Position numbers and translations under genes: made by a program | Part shown: in pieces, positions 19,265-30,605 of the stretch | Layout: each line of letters starts with the position of its first letter | How positions within the stretch are numbered: the stretch's first letter is position 1 | Origin: Plotosus lineatus | Taxonomy: Eukaryota; Chordata; Actinopteri; Siluriformes; Plotosidae | Direction: 5' to 3' | Assembly: GCA_024760905.1 (NCBI GenBank) | Contig: CM045735.1 | Span: forward strand, 30,290,249-30,354,248 | Length of the DNA stretch: 64,000 nucleotides | The notes under the pieces: generated by a model | Told to the model about the DNA's origin: nothing | What the model saw: the letters and a program-made list of their open reading frames with translations, nothing else | The model's database searches: none

Positions 19265-22200
19265 CTGGCGGCGTCATATGAGGGGGGGTGGGGAAAAGCC
19301 TCTGGGACCCCCACTCCATGATGGGGGTGAAATCCTGGAGCAACCAGGTCGGGCGTGATCGGGTGAGTGACGCGGGCGGTGCAAAGGTGTCGGACAGCAG
19401 CTGCTTTCGGTCGCCTCGGTTGAATCTGAGGCAGTCGGTCCGGGTTGGCGCATGGAACGTGACTTTCCTGCGGGACAACTCTCACCTGCCTCTGGTATCG
19501 ATGAAGCTTAGTCTGCTTGGCGTCGGCATTGCGGCCCTCTCTGAGGTGCGGAGGCCTGGGTCCGGCGAGACAGGTGTCGGTGGGTACACCTACTACTGGT
19601 CTGGCCGGGCCTACGGTCTTCACACTCAAGGAGTTGCCGTCGCAGATCGATTGGCTCCTTTGGTATCGGAGGTGGTCCTGGTCAACGAGTGTATTATGCG
19701 ACTGTGACGCTCTCTATCATCGCAGTGTATGCTCCGACCGGGGTAAGTGATCGATCTATGAAGGAAACCTTCTACGACCAGCTCAACTCGGTGGTGTCGG
19801 GGGTTCTGGGAAGGGACACCCTGATCATACTGGGGGACTTCGATGCGACCACTGGCACTAACTACGATGGCTATGAAGAATGTGTCGGTCCCCACGGTTC
19901 TGGACGCCGCGATGAAAGCGCCTTAATGCTTCTTGACTTCGCAAAAACTTGGGGCTTAAGGATTGCTGGCTTGTGGTTCCAGAGATCGGATCCACGACGC
20001 TGGACTTGGTACTCCAACGACGGCGTCACTAGGAAGGAGATCGACCATGTTCTCGTAGGTAGTCGCTGGCGGCTGGTCCAGAACTGCCGTGTCTTCAGAA
20101 GTGCCCAGCTATTCTCGGGAGACCACGGGCTTCTGGTGGCGACTCTGAAGATCTGCTTCAGGCGCCCTGAGAAAGCCCTGGCTCGTCAAATGCGATTTGA
20201 CGTAAGCCGACTCAGGGACCCTGATGTGGCTTCGGAGTTCGCCAGTAGGCTTGGAGAATCCCTGGAGGATCTGGACGCGGGTGCGGGCACGGAGGTTCTC
20301 TGGACTGGTTTCAGAGACTGCATCCTGGAGGTGTCCCATGGCTGCATATCGGGGTCGCCCAAACGACTGGGAATAGCCATCTCCTCTGAGACCATCGGCA
20401 TCATCGAGAGAGCGAGACAGGCTCGACTCGACGGCAGAGTTGGACTGGCCAGGGATCTGAAGCGCGAAGCCGTCAAGGCGGTGCGAAGAGATCGGGAGGC
20501 TACGGTCCGCGATCTCTGTGAGACTGTCGAGGGCCACTTGAATTCGAGTGACTCTCGCCCGGAATACAGGGCGTTGCGGAGCCTCCATTCCGCTCGGTCC
20601 ACATCGCGACGTCAGACGGTGAAAGCTGCAGACGGTAGTGTCCTTACTGAAGAATCGGAAGTGAGGACTCGTTGGGCCGAGTTGTATCGTGCTGACCCTC
20701 CCGCCCGGAGCCTGGCTATTGGGGATGCTGAAACTCTTGTTGCCGACCCTCCCCCAGGCTGCGACCCGCCAACTCTTGAGGAAACTCGGAGGGCGGTGTG
20801 GTGCTTAGTGGATGGCAAATCTGCGGGAGTTTGTGGTATCCACGTGGAAATGCTTCAGGCGGGAGGTGAGGCCGTCCTCAGGTGGCTGTTCGTTCTTGTG
20901 TGCTCCGTGTGGAGCACTGGTGTTATCCCAGCTGACTGGAAATGGGGCATCGTTGTCCCGATCTGGAAGAGGAAGGGTGATACCCGAGAATGCAACAGTT
21001 ACCGGGGGGTTACTCTCCTCTCAGTTCCAGGCAAGGTCTTCGCACGGGATCTACTGGACAGGATCCGTCAGCAGCTTCTAGCGCACCAGCGCCCTGAATA
21101 GTCCGGGTTCACACCAAAGAGGTCTACCGTTGACCGCATCCTGGCGCTCCGCGTCCTATCCGAGCGCTTGCGGGAGTTTAATAGGGGGTTCCTTGCCGCC
21201 TATATAGATTTTCGCAAGGTGTTCGACTCGGTGGATAGGGAGGCCCTCTGGGGCATACTTCGTCTATGTGGGATCCCGTCGGCTTTGGTCCGGCTGATAT
21301 CGTCACTGTATTCTGGGACAGAAAGTGCTGTGAGGTGTGGGGGTTCCACCTCTGACTTTTTCGTTCGTGACCGGAGTGAGGCAGGGGTGTGTTCTGGCCC
21401 CCACTCTCTTCAGTACTGCAATGGACTGGATCATGGTGGCGGTATCGGGTGGATCGGCCTGCGGTGTGTCGTTCGGTGAGGTTCAGATTACTGATCTGGA
21501 CTTTGCCGATGACTCAGTGATCTTCGCGGAAATGGTGGATGTCCTGACGGAAACTCTCTCTTCGTTGAGTGAGGAGGCGGAACCGCTTGGTTTGCGAGTC
21601 TCCTGGATCAAAATCAAGATCCAGGCTTTCGGCGACCTCTTGGATGCCGCTGTTGACTCGATTGCTGTGGGTCGTGAAAGAGTAGAGATCGTGGAGTCTT
21701 TCACTTACCTTGGCAGCGTGGTCCATCATTCCACTGATTGCAGGGCTGAGATCAATCGTCGATTTGGTCTAGCCTATAGGGTGATGGACTCACTGGATAG
21801 GACCGTGTGGCGGTCGAGGTATCTGAGCAGGCGGACGAAAGTCCAAGTCTTTCACTCCCTTGTGCTCCCTGTCTTGCTCTACTCAAGTGAGACATGGACG
21901 CTCACGGTTGAGCTTGGACGACGACTGGACTCCTTTGTTACGATTTCCCTTCGCCGCATCTTCAGATACCGCTGGTGGGACTTTGTTACCAACCAGAAGG
22001 TGCTCGGGGATGGTAAGAGTAACCTGCTTGATACGCGACCGTCAGCTGCGCTACTATGGGCACTTGGCGCGTTTCCCGCCTTCAAACCCAGCACACCGGA
22101 TCCTGTCCGTTCGGGATCCTAGGGGCTGGAGCCGATCGCGGGGACGACCGCGTGCAACGTGGTTGTCGCAGCTGAGGGCTGCCCTGCCGGGGGGTATGGG

Positions 22201-22285
22201 CCCTGCGCAGGCCTGGTCGATCGCCAGGAGACGGCCGGATGAGTGGAGGCAGCGAAGTGCCGTCCTGGCGCATTTATTTATTAAT
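19265..22285 (+). mobile_element. Non-LTR retrotransposon (family D), nearly full-length ORF2
   Basis: It encodes an AP-type endonuclease (RVGAWNVTFL, LSEVRRPGSGE, IIAVYAPTG, LILGDFDATTG, WTWYSNDG, KEIDHVLV) and an RT (RKVFDSVDREALWG, GVRQGCVLAPTLFSTAMDW, LDFADDSVIF), then a C-terminal IRDRQLRYYGHLARFP region. Pieces lie in different frames (19288-19707; 19689-21101; 21168-21479; 21337-22122; 21860-22351). A stop at 21099 and several one-base shifts break a once continuous protein of about 900-1000 residues. The 3' end is near 22285. It appears inserted into the MADF-coding block. The motif set resembles the RT-containing proteins often annotated as craniofacial development protein 2-like. 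Confidence 0.82.
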
Positions 22286-22289
22286 AAGA

Positions 22290-22991
22290 AAAGTATTTCT
22301 TACTATTCATGTGCCTTCTGGTGCTGCATGGTGTTGCTGATGGCTTTGTAGTCTGGTTGATACGTGCTGAGGTTCAGCTTCATGCAGGCATTTAGGCTTC
22401 CATCTATTACACGTGACCGCAGGTTGGTCTTCATGCTTTTCAGGTGTGAAAAGGACTGCTCGCGTGTGCATGTGGAGCCAAACATGATCTCGGACTCACA
22501 CTGCAGTGTTTATGTGACAGGAAGTGCCTCCCAAGGCAATCAACTGGTCTGCGGGTTGAAGTTTTTTCATGTCTGTCCATTTGTGTTTTGCTTGCCAGCT
22601 TTGCTTGGCTTCTTGCACATGAGTTGATCAAAACAAGGGAAATTTACCTCTTTACCCAAAAACAATTTGCGTAGGCTGTTGCATGTAATCCAATAAAATT
22701 AGAGTTTCAAAGTATCAGTCCCGCCAAAACACTGGAGTACCGAAAGGATTGGTTCTCCACTGCATGCCACAGTGACAAGTTGCATTGAAAATAGATGTAT
22801 AGCTTGAAATGCATGAGATTTATTTAGGTTTTTGTTTTATTTGATGGATTTTTTCTGTATTTTTATTTAAAGGACAGTGAAATGATGTATTAGTTATTCT
22901 GGAAATAAAGGCCACCTGATTTATCTGAGAGCCAGATGCAGCCATCAAAAGAGCCACGTCTGGCCTGTGAGCCATAGGTTCCCGACTCCTG
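22290..22991 (-). mobile_element. hAT transposon remnant with C-terminal transposase motif
   Basis: On the minus strand 22485-22303 encodes MFGSTCTREQSFSHLKSMKT...RSRVIDGSLN, the hAT dimerisation region seen in SCAND3/GTF2IRD2-like transposase descendants. The right end (22991) begins CAGGAGTCGGGAACCTATGG on the minus strand, a hAT-type terminus. The rest of the transposase is missing or unrecognisable. Confidence 0.6.
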
Positions 22992-23065
22992 AACAGGCTC
23001 GCGGGCGACTCATGTTGTCCTTGTGGGCAACCTGGTTCCCGTGGACACCATGTTGATGACCCCTG
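22992..23065 (-). mobile_element. Second hAT terminus fragment
   Basis: On the minus strand it starts at 23065 with CAGGGGTCATCAACATGGTG, a hAT-type inverted repeat distinct from its neighbour, and is cut off after about 74 bp by the hAT element ending at 22991. This suggests one hAT landed in another. Confidence 0.45.
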
Positions 23066-23274
23066 TTGTAAATTATAAACATATTGACATACTGATATTA
23101 AAAATTTAAAAGTAATACAAACAAGAGTCAATAACAACATACAACTATCTCAACAACAACAGAAGCCAGTATATAATATGGTAGTTCAATTTAAGAATGA
23201 GCCTTCCTGGTCGAATCCGCAAATTTATAGGCAGAATCGGGAGCAAATCCTTTGATCTTTTCCGATTTTTCCTC

Positions 23275-23660
23275 GTTAAAACGTGGTTATGCCGGGTATT
23301 CCTCAGTCATTCCGTGTTTAATGTGAACGTTCCGCTTTAATTCCACGTGTTCCGCAATCATTCTGAAGGTCTTCCTTCTAAAATGGAGTAGTGCCGTTTG
23401 TCATTCCTCGAGTGTTCTGTGCTTTCCGTGAACGTTCTGAGAATTATCCGAAAGTGTTCCTTTGCAATCCGTAAAAAGCTATTCGAACTGGTTCCGAAGG
23501 TAATCCGTGCGCTTTTACGCATGTATTCCTACATTGTACCGCGATCTTTCCGTGTCTGTTCCGCACATGTCAAGAACGTTCTGAAAGTGTTCCGAATGTA
23601 CAGGATTTTGACCCATTTTCTGTGTAAAAATGCTGAAGATCCTCTGTAGAGTGTGTTCCA
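23275..23660 (+). repeat. Array of TTCCG motifs at 10-11 bp spacing (right)
   Basis: TTCCG or one-base variants (TTCCT, TTCTG, ATCCG) recur about every 10-11 bp over roughly 380 bp, in one orientation. This is the same design as at 17629-17870. The intervening bases vary. It is followed by CCACGCTCCGG (about 23687-23697), whose complement resembles CTGGAGCGCGG at about 17583-17593 just outside the left array. Confidence 0.72.
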
Positions 23661-23930
23661 CGCTTTTCTGCCACGATCATTGCATTCCACGCTCCGGTGA
23701 AATGGGGCCAATACTCACATGGGTCACCACTTGGACTCGATGCACAGCTTGGATGCAGATGAGGATATGCGTCTCAGAATACTTGAAGCCTGTATACCTG
23801 CTTGTTGCCAAACTTTTCCAAGATTTCCACAATGAGTAGCTCTGGTGGGTGAGTTATTCCGTGATGAGTTGACCTGTGAAGTTTCTGTACAGCTTCCGAT
23901 AACTGACACAGTATCTCAGTGTCTCAGTAT
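23660..23930. other. Unassigned sequence
   Basis: No coding or repeat signature recognised between the right TTCCG array and the Tc1 terminus fragment. Confidence 0.5.
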
Positions 23931-23932
23931 CA

Positions 23933-23961
23933 CAATATGCTAATTTTTTGAGAAGGACTAG
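23933..23961 (+). mobile_element. Isolated Tc1 inverted-repeat end
   Basis: About 29 bp identical to the outer terminal repeat of the Tc1 element at 12215-12243, followed by TA. No transposase or opposite end is nearby. It cuts off the LINE endonuclease ORF on its right. Confidence 0.7.
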
Positions 23962-23963
23962 TA

Positions 23964-25077
23964 GATGCAGCTTCCTGATAAAGCCTCACAAGCTCTGATA
24001 TTACTAAGTTAATGTCTATATCCAACATATGCAGTAAATGATCCTGACACTGTGTAAACAAACTGTTAACTTTTTCTTGAAACTCATCACTATACTCATC
24101 TTTCCATACATATTTTGTCCATGGACTGGCAAAATCTTCTTCATGATCATCAGTCTGATATTCCACTGGCCAACGCTGACTACCCTTGGCACTTGTTTGT
24201 CCATCTGTAACATTATTGAATTTAAGTGTCCAAAGGGAAATGGGTTGACTCATCATTTGTGCACACTTTGAAATCTATAACATTATCATACAATTGTGAT
24301 GAACATATCATGTAATCCACTGTACTGGCTCCATTTGATGTAACACATGTAAAGTCACCTTGTTGGTCATTGATCATCCTACCATTAAGGATATGTATTC
24401 CAAAAGTTTTACACATTTCCACTAACTGTTTTCCAAAATTGTTCAGTGTGATGTCTTTGTTGTTTCTGGGCAATTCAAAGTTATCAATGGGATAATCATC
24501 AATATCTTTGTCAACAAAATCTATATTATCATTTGGTATATAATCTAAAAGTGTGGCTGTCCATGCATTTAAATCACCAGCAAGTAACAACCAATTTTCT
24601 GAAAAGTCACAACTGATACTAGACAGGTAGTCCTCTGGTGTAGAAATCACTTCATGTTTACTATTTTCATAAATATCGGAGTTTTCAGGAGATATGCATA
24701 AAAAATGACATCTGTAGCCCACTGTAACATGGGGGTTTTCAAGAGCACAACAACAGTGTCTTCAAAATTTAGATATAATCTACACACAAGATCAGCATCA
24801 ATCCATGAATTTCTAATGAATATTGACGCTCCACCACTATGTCTTCCAGAGCGTTTGATTTTCTCTCTGAAACAAGTAAATGATCGAAAACTGGGCAAAA
24901 AGCTTTCAAAGTCGTCCTTGCCTCTTGCAAAAGATTCACAGAAGGCGATAACATCATACTGACTGCAGAATGCTTTTACCTGTGAGGATGAAGTGTCATA
25001 TTTACGAAGTCCTTCAATATTCCATGAAAGAATACTGATTTGTGAGGGGCCTTGGCCGCCACATCAACTGCTGACAG
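23964..25077 (-). pseudogene. LINE (family B) ORF2 endonuclease region
   Basis: Minus-strand pieces give ISILSWNIEGLRK at the start (near 25035), SGRHSGGASIFIRNSW, LLLAGDLNAWTA, DYMICSSQL and FKVCTNDESTHFPL, the ordered motifs of an AP-type LINE endonuclease. A linker follows to about 23964, and no RT is present because a Tc1 end interrupts. Frames change near 24650 and 24225. The matching ORF1 lies on the far side of a large insertion (28831-29750), so both belong to one split LINE. Confidence 0.75.
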
Positions 25078-25305
25078 TATTGTTTTTTTTTTTTTTCTTT
25101 TTCAAGATGGCGCCGGGTGACCTGCAGCCAGTTACAGGAGCTCTTCAGTTTATTTTTCTTTTTTTTCTCTTGTCTATTGTATATAGGTGTGTTTCTTTAT
25201 CTTTTTTCAAATTTTCTTTTTCTTTCTTCAATCCTGCATCTGTCAAACTGTACAACGCCACTTTGTAACTTCTTCTTCTTCTTCTTTTACTTTCGGCTGC
25301 TCCCT

Positions 25306-26742
25306 TCAGGGGTCGCCACAGCAAATCATCCGCCTCCACCTCACCCTGTCCTCCGCATCTTCTTTTCTGACTCCAACAACCTTCATGTCTTCCTTCACCA
25401 CATCCATAAATCTCTTCTTCGGTCTTCCTCGAGGCCTTCTGCCTGGTAGTTCCAACCTCAGCATCCTACTGCCAATATACTCACTATCCCTCCTCTGTAC
25501 ATGTCCAAACCATCTCAATCTAGCCTCTCTGACTTTGTTTCCAAAACATCTTACGTGGGCTGTCCCTCTGATATACTCATTTCTGATCCTATCCATCCTC
25601 GTTACTCCCAGGGAGAACCTCAACATTTTCATCTCCGCTACCTCCAGCTCTGCCTCCTGCCTTTTCCTCAGCGCCACTGTTTCTAAGCCATACAACATCG
25701 CTGGCCTCACCACCATCTTGTACACTTTTCCCTTCATTCTTGCTGACACTCTCCTATCGCACATCACACCGGATACTTTTCTCCAACCATTCCAGCCTGC
25801 CTGCACACGCTTCTTCACCTCTTTTCCACACTCTCCATTGCTCTGGATTGTTGAGCCTAAGTACTTAAAATCCTCCACCTTCGTTATCTCTGCTCCCTGT
25901 AACATCACCGTTCCTCCTGGGTCCTTCTCATTCACACACATGTATTCTGATTTTCTGAGGCTAACCTTCATTCCTCTCCTTTCCAGGGCATACCTCCACC
26001 TCTCGAGATTTTCCTGCACTTGTTCTCTGCTCTCACTACAGATCACGATGTCATCTGCAAACATCATAGTCCATGGAGATTCTTGTCTCACCTCGTCTAT
26101 CAGCCTGTCCATCACCATAGCAAACAAGAAGGGGCTCAGAGCTGACCCTTGATGCAGTCCCACCTCCACCTTGAATTCGTCGGTCACCCCGACAGCACAC
26201 CTCACCACTGTCTTACATCTCTCATACATGTCCTGCACCACTCTAACATACTTCTCTGCCACTCCAGACTTCCTCATGCAATACCACAGTTCTTCTCTTG
26301 GCACCCTGTCATATGCTTTTTCCAGATCCACAAAGGCACAATGTAGCTCCCTCTGACCTTCTCTGTACTTCTCTATTAACATCCTCAAGGCAAACATTGC
26401 ATCTGTGGTGCTCTTTCTTGGCATGAAACCAAACTGTTGTTCACAAATGCTGACCTCTGCCCTTAGTCTAGCTTCCACTATTCTTTCCCACTTCATCGTA
26501 TGGCTCATCAACTTTATCCCTCTGTAGTTGCTGCAACTCTGCATGTCTCCCTTGTTCTTAAAAATGGGCACCAGCACACTTCTCCTCCACTCCTCCGGCA
26601 TCTGCTCACTCTCTAGTACCGTGTTGAATGTTCTTGTCAGAAAATCTACTGCTACCTCTCCTAGACACTTCCATACCTCCACAGGTATATCATCAGGACC
26701 AACTGCCTTTCCATTCTTCATCCTCTTCAATGCCCTTCTCAC
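25306..26742 (-). pseudogene. Family A LINE: reverse transcriptase domain
   Basis: 478 open codons. RT motifs in order are [96 protein letters not shown] (catalytic FADD) and FKYLGSTIQSNG, ending [19 protein letters not shown]. All catalytic residues are present. It is out of frame with the upstream linker (27398-26793, which ends in an acidic stretch). Confidence 0.9.
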
Positions 26743-27611
26743 TTCACCCTTACTGATCTTTGCTACATCCTGCCCCTCAATGGTTACCTCTTCTACTCTT
26801 TTTCTCTCTCATTTTCCTCATTCATCAGCTCTTCAAAGTACTCTTTCCATCTTCCCAGCACACTTCTGTCATCAGTCAATAGAGTTCCCTCTCTGTCCTT
26901 TATCAATCTAACTTGCTGCACGTCCTTTCCATCTCTATTTCTCTGCTGTGCCAACCTGTATAGATCATTTTCTCCCTCTTTACTATCCAACCTATCATAC
27001 AAGTCATCATATGCCCTCTGTTTGGCCTTAGCCACTGCTACTTTCGCCTTACGCTGTGTCTCCCTGTACTCCTGTTTACTCTCTTCGGTCCTCTCAATGT
27101 CCCACTTCTTCTTGGCTAACCTCTTCCTTTGTACACACTCCTGCACTTCCTCATTCCACCACCAAGTCTCCTTATCTACTTTCCTTCCAGAGGACACACC
27201 AAGTACTCTCCTACCTGTGTCCCTGATCACATTTGCTGTGGTTGTCCAGTCATTTGGAAGCACTTCCTGGCCACCCAAAGCCTGTTTCAACTCCTCCTTG
27301 AAGACAACACGACACTCTTCCTTTTTCAGCTTCCACCACCTTGTCTTCTGCTCTGCCTTTGCCTTTTCACCTTTCTCACCATCAGAGTCATCCTGCACAC
27401 CACCATCCTATGCTGTTTGGCAACACTCTCACCCACGATGACTTTGCAGTCACTGACTTCCTTCAAATTACATCGCCTACACAAGATGTAGTCTACCTGT
27501 GTGCTCCTACCTCCGCTTTTATAAGTCACCCTATGCTCCTGTTTCTTCTCGAAGAAAGTATTCACCACAGCCATTTCCATCCTTTTTGCAAAATCTATCA
27601 ACATCTGTCCT

Positions 27612-28298
27612 TCATGCGTTCCTGTCCTGGATACCAAACCTGCCCATCACTTCCTCGTCCCCTCTGTTTCCTGCACCAACATGTCCATTGAAGTCTGCAC
27701 CAATGACCACTCTTTCACCTCTGGTGGTACTCTGCATCACTTCATCTAAATCACTCCAGAATCTCTCCTTCTCTTCTAGCTCACATCCTGTCTGTGGGGC
27801 ATAAGCACTAACAACATTGAGCATTACACCTTCAATTTCTAACTTGAGACTCATCACTCTGTCTGACACTCTTTTCACTTGTAGAACATTCCTGACAAAC
27901 TCCTCCTTCAAGATGACTCCGACTCCATTTCTCTTCCCATCCACACCGTGATAAAATAGCTTAAACCCTGCTCCTAAGCTTTTAGCTTTGCTACCTTTCC
28001 ACCTGGTCTCCTGAACACACAGTATGTCCACCTTCCTCCTCTGCATCATGTCAACCAGCTCCCTACCTTTTCTGTGCATAGTTCCAACATTCAAAGTCCC
28101 CACTCTCAGTCCTAGACTCATGCCTTTCCTCTTCTCTCTCTGCCTACGGACACGCCTCCCACCTCTCCTTCTTCGACTTCTTCGACCAACAGTAGTCCAA
28201 TTTCCATCAGCACCCTGTTGATTGACAGCACTGATGGCGGTCGTTGTTAACCCGGGCCTCGACCGATCCGGTATGGAGGTAATACTTTTGATTTGCAT
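27612..28298 (-). pseudogene. Family A LINE: endonuclease domain
   Basis: An AP-type endonuclease nicks the target DNA before reverse transcription. Visible motifs are [20 protein letters not shown] (catalytic Glu region), VVSAYAPQTG and VIGADFNGHVG. A basic N-terminal stretch (RRSRRRRGGRRVRRQREKRK) precedes it. A frameshift near 27612-27637 moves the rest (YKSGGRSTQVDYILCRR) into another frame. Confidence 0.85.
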
Positions 28299-28830
28299 TT
28301 TAAGTAATTGGCATTGGTTTTACGTCGGATGCCCTTCCTGACACAACCCTCTGCATTTCTCCGGGCTTGGGACCGGCATGAGGGGGAGAGACACTGGTTA
28401 GTGCCCCCCCCACCTCATGGCTGCATTACAACGCCACTTTGTAACTGTCTGTGAAAATACCGGTTATGTGCAATAAAAACCCCGTGCACTTTAATCAACC
28501 ACATCTACCCCACTGACTGTGAACCATATCAACCCATCTTATCTGCCCTCGGATACATATACACTTGAATATAGGCCAGTCTACAAAGCTGTACCCTTCT
28601 TTTCTTTTATTGTTTATTAATTTATACGATTTATTTATCTATTTATTTACTTAATAATATATATGTCTGTGTGTATGTTTGTATATGTATCTATTTTTGC
28701 ACCCCCTACTGATGGTACCTCAAGAGCCTGTAACAGTGAGTTTCTCCATTGTGAGATTAATAAAGATCTATCTATCTATCTATCTAGCTATCTATCTATC
28801 TTACTTACTTACTTACTTACTTATTGTTTT

Positions 28831-29750
28831 CACTGGGGTTCATGATTGGAGTCGCCTCCCCTGACACACTAGATTTACTTCTGGGTCCAAACAAGTGGGT
28901 CCATGAGGCACTATCAGACAGCGGAGGATCTAAAAGCCGATTTATTTCTACGGGTAACGTTCACAACTTTGCATTTTAGTTTTTTCCCTGCTTTTAAGGC
29001 TTCACTGAACAAAGGCGATAGTGCTTGCCGATCTTCGTGAATCTTCAGTGGAAAGTCCTCTGTCACCCACGATCCAGAGTCCCTGTCGAGAGTTTTTCTC
29101 GCGTTAATGAACACATTGCTTTTGTCTTTGGATAGCTGGAATTTCGCTATGATAGGAGAGCCTTTCTTACCCGGGTTTAATCGACGTGCTCTTACGATGA
29201 CTATGTCATCCACGTTATCGAGGTGCAATGTTTGTTTCAGGAATTCGCGCACTACCTCCTCCGACTTATCCCAACTTTCACCCTTTTCTCCATTTCGACC
29301 GTGGAAGATTAGGTTGTCTCTGCGATCTCTGCACTCCATATCTTCTAGTTTCTCCGCCATGCTGTTCACGGTTCGTCTCAGCTGTGTGTTCTCCTCTTGT
29401 AGGCTTTGTATTTTTTCGACTAAAGTCTGTCACCATATTTATTACAGTACCTTGTCTTCTAGACTTGCGTATCTCTTGTTAAGCGACGTCAATTCGGATT
29501 TTATGTCCGTTAAAACCTTCAGCATGTCAGAACTTTCCGTGTCTTGAATGAATACTTCAATTGCACCAGTCTCTGTTTGTTGAAGCGTACTCTGGTTTCT
29601 GGGAGACGAGCCCTTCGCTTGCTTAGGAGGTCCGGGATTTGCCTCCACGTCGCCACATGCGACAAGCAAAATGCTAAACAAAATTAATAGTCTTAAGCAC
29701 TTTTTAACACTGACAGCACTGACCTAGAGACATTTTCTACTTCTTTTGCA
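28831..29750 (-). pseudogene. LINE (family B) ORF1 with 2A-like leader and L1-type nucleic-acid-binding domain
   Basis: On the minus strand a hydrophobic leader (LRLLILFSILLVAC) runs into GDVEANPGP, a 2A ribosome-skipping motif (29654-29628). A coiled-coil stretch (DMLKVLTDIKSELTSLNKRY, then LQEENTQLRRTVNSMAEKL) and an ORF1p-like domain (RDNLIFHGR, IVIVRARRLNP, PIIAKFQLSKDKSNVF, HEDRQALSPLFSEALKAGKKLKCKV) follow. ORF1 proteins of this type bind RNA as trimers in L1-like LINEs. In-frame stops at about 29420-29444 and an upstream stop show decay. The matching ORF2 endonuclease is at 23964-25077. Confidence 0.75.
29628..29654 (-). other. 2A-like ribosome-skipping motif
   Basis: It encodes GDVEANPGP, matching the D-(V/I)-E-x-N-P-G-P consensus, preceded by a hydrophobic stretch. 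In functional 2A peptides the Gly-Pro bond is skipped during translation. APE-type LINEs in several animals carry 2A sequences near an ORF N-terminus, so the location fits. Confidence 0.75.
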
Positions 29751-29759
29751 CTTATCTGA

Positions 29760-30216
29760 CTGCATAAAATATCCTATTTTGCCTCTATATTGCTGTAAAG
29801 ATATCCCCATAGCGGGAGCCTGAAAGACACCTCTGCTTCACAGCTCTCTCTCTCTAGCCATTGTGTTTATCCAGGTTTGGCAGTGTAAAGACACCGAGAA
29901 ATTAATTATAACGTAGCAAATACTTTATCAGGGTCCCTATGGTACAAATATTGCATGGGCAGTTTCCTGGAGTTACACAGTACCCATGGACTCTAGGTAG
30001 ACTTTGGGTTTCTGGATGGAATGTGACATTTGGCATAAAAACTATTGTCTCAGTGGAATAAAGTCCAGGAATTCGTTGTGATGTGGTATCAATCACTGCA
30101 CATTATTTGAGGCTATTTTTTTGATTGTATCCTTTCTTCTCACTACTCAGAGAGCTGGAGTGAAATGGCACCATTGTTTTTTTTTTTTACATGCAATGAC
30201 AAAAAATAAATATATA

Positions 30217-30260
<44 letters not shown>

Positions 30261-30365
30261 CATCCATCCATCCATCCATCCATCCTCTGAACCAATTAAT
30301 CCTAATTAGGGCCGCGAAGAGGCGTCAACTCAGCTGACTCAGGGTGAGGATGGGGCACACCCTGA
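29760..30365. repeat. LINE 5' flank, (TATC)n(CATC)n microsatellite and SINE tail
   Basis: About 29760-29870 may be the 5' UTR of the LINE to the left. A (TATC)n then (CATC)n microsatellite occupies 30219-30290. It is followed by TCCTAATTAGGGCCG... (about 30297-30370), a minus-strand SINE/L2-like tail that stops 12 bp before the torsin-like ATG. The rest is not recognised. Confidence 0.55.
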
Positions 30366-30605
30366 ACAGGTAACCCTGAAAATGAAAGAAAAGGTCTCGT
30401 TGGTGTTGTATTTAATTTTGACATCCAGAATATCACACCTCCATGTATCTGTACAAGCATGGGGACCTATAACCCTTGACACTGTAGAAGTCGGCATGGC
30501 AGTTTTGGGAATGAAATTATACACTTCTGTGTTCAACACCAGTAATGAACACGCCATCGGGATTAATGGCCGACTATCTGTTTGTTGTTACTAAATGTAG
30601 TTCAT

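Larger units (their letters stand above)
25271..28426 (-). mobile_element. RTE-like LINE (family A), full-length copy
   Basis: It is bounded by a perfect 20-bp target duplication (25251-25270 and 28427-28446), so the 3156-bp insertion is complete. On the minus strand it has a short 5' region, one long coding region for endonuclease plus RT, and a 3' end with an AAG repeat (CTT on the plus strand, 25270-25287). Three frameshifts (near 27612-27637, 27326-27398 and 26742-26793) break an otherwise single protein. The intact duplication and long open stretches suggest a relatively young insertion. It serves as the reference for the other family A pieces in this window. Confidence 0.92.
25103..28800 (+). 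mobile_element. Short LINE-derived element, split by a later LINE
   Basis: Without the internal insertion (25271-28446) it is about 0.5 kb. It starts CAAGATGGCGCCG, a common LINE 5' end, has no coding capacity, and ends GTGAGATTAATAAAGATC followed by (TCTA)n. Possible target duplications TATTGTTTT lie at 25078-25086 and 28822-28830. This looks like a non-autonomous element with only the 5' and 3' ends of a LINE, inserted between the ORFs of LINE B. Confidence 0.6.

Noticed and set aside
22303..22631. Host SCAND3/GTF2IRD2-like gene
   Set aside because: Only a short hAT C-terminal motif remains, with stops upstream and hAT ends nearby, so it is a transposon remnant.
25187..26152. 321-codon plus-strand ORF opposite the LINE A reverse transcriptase
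   Set aside because: Antisense shadow of an RT with clear catalytic motifs on the other strand.
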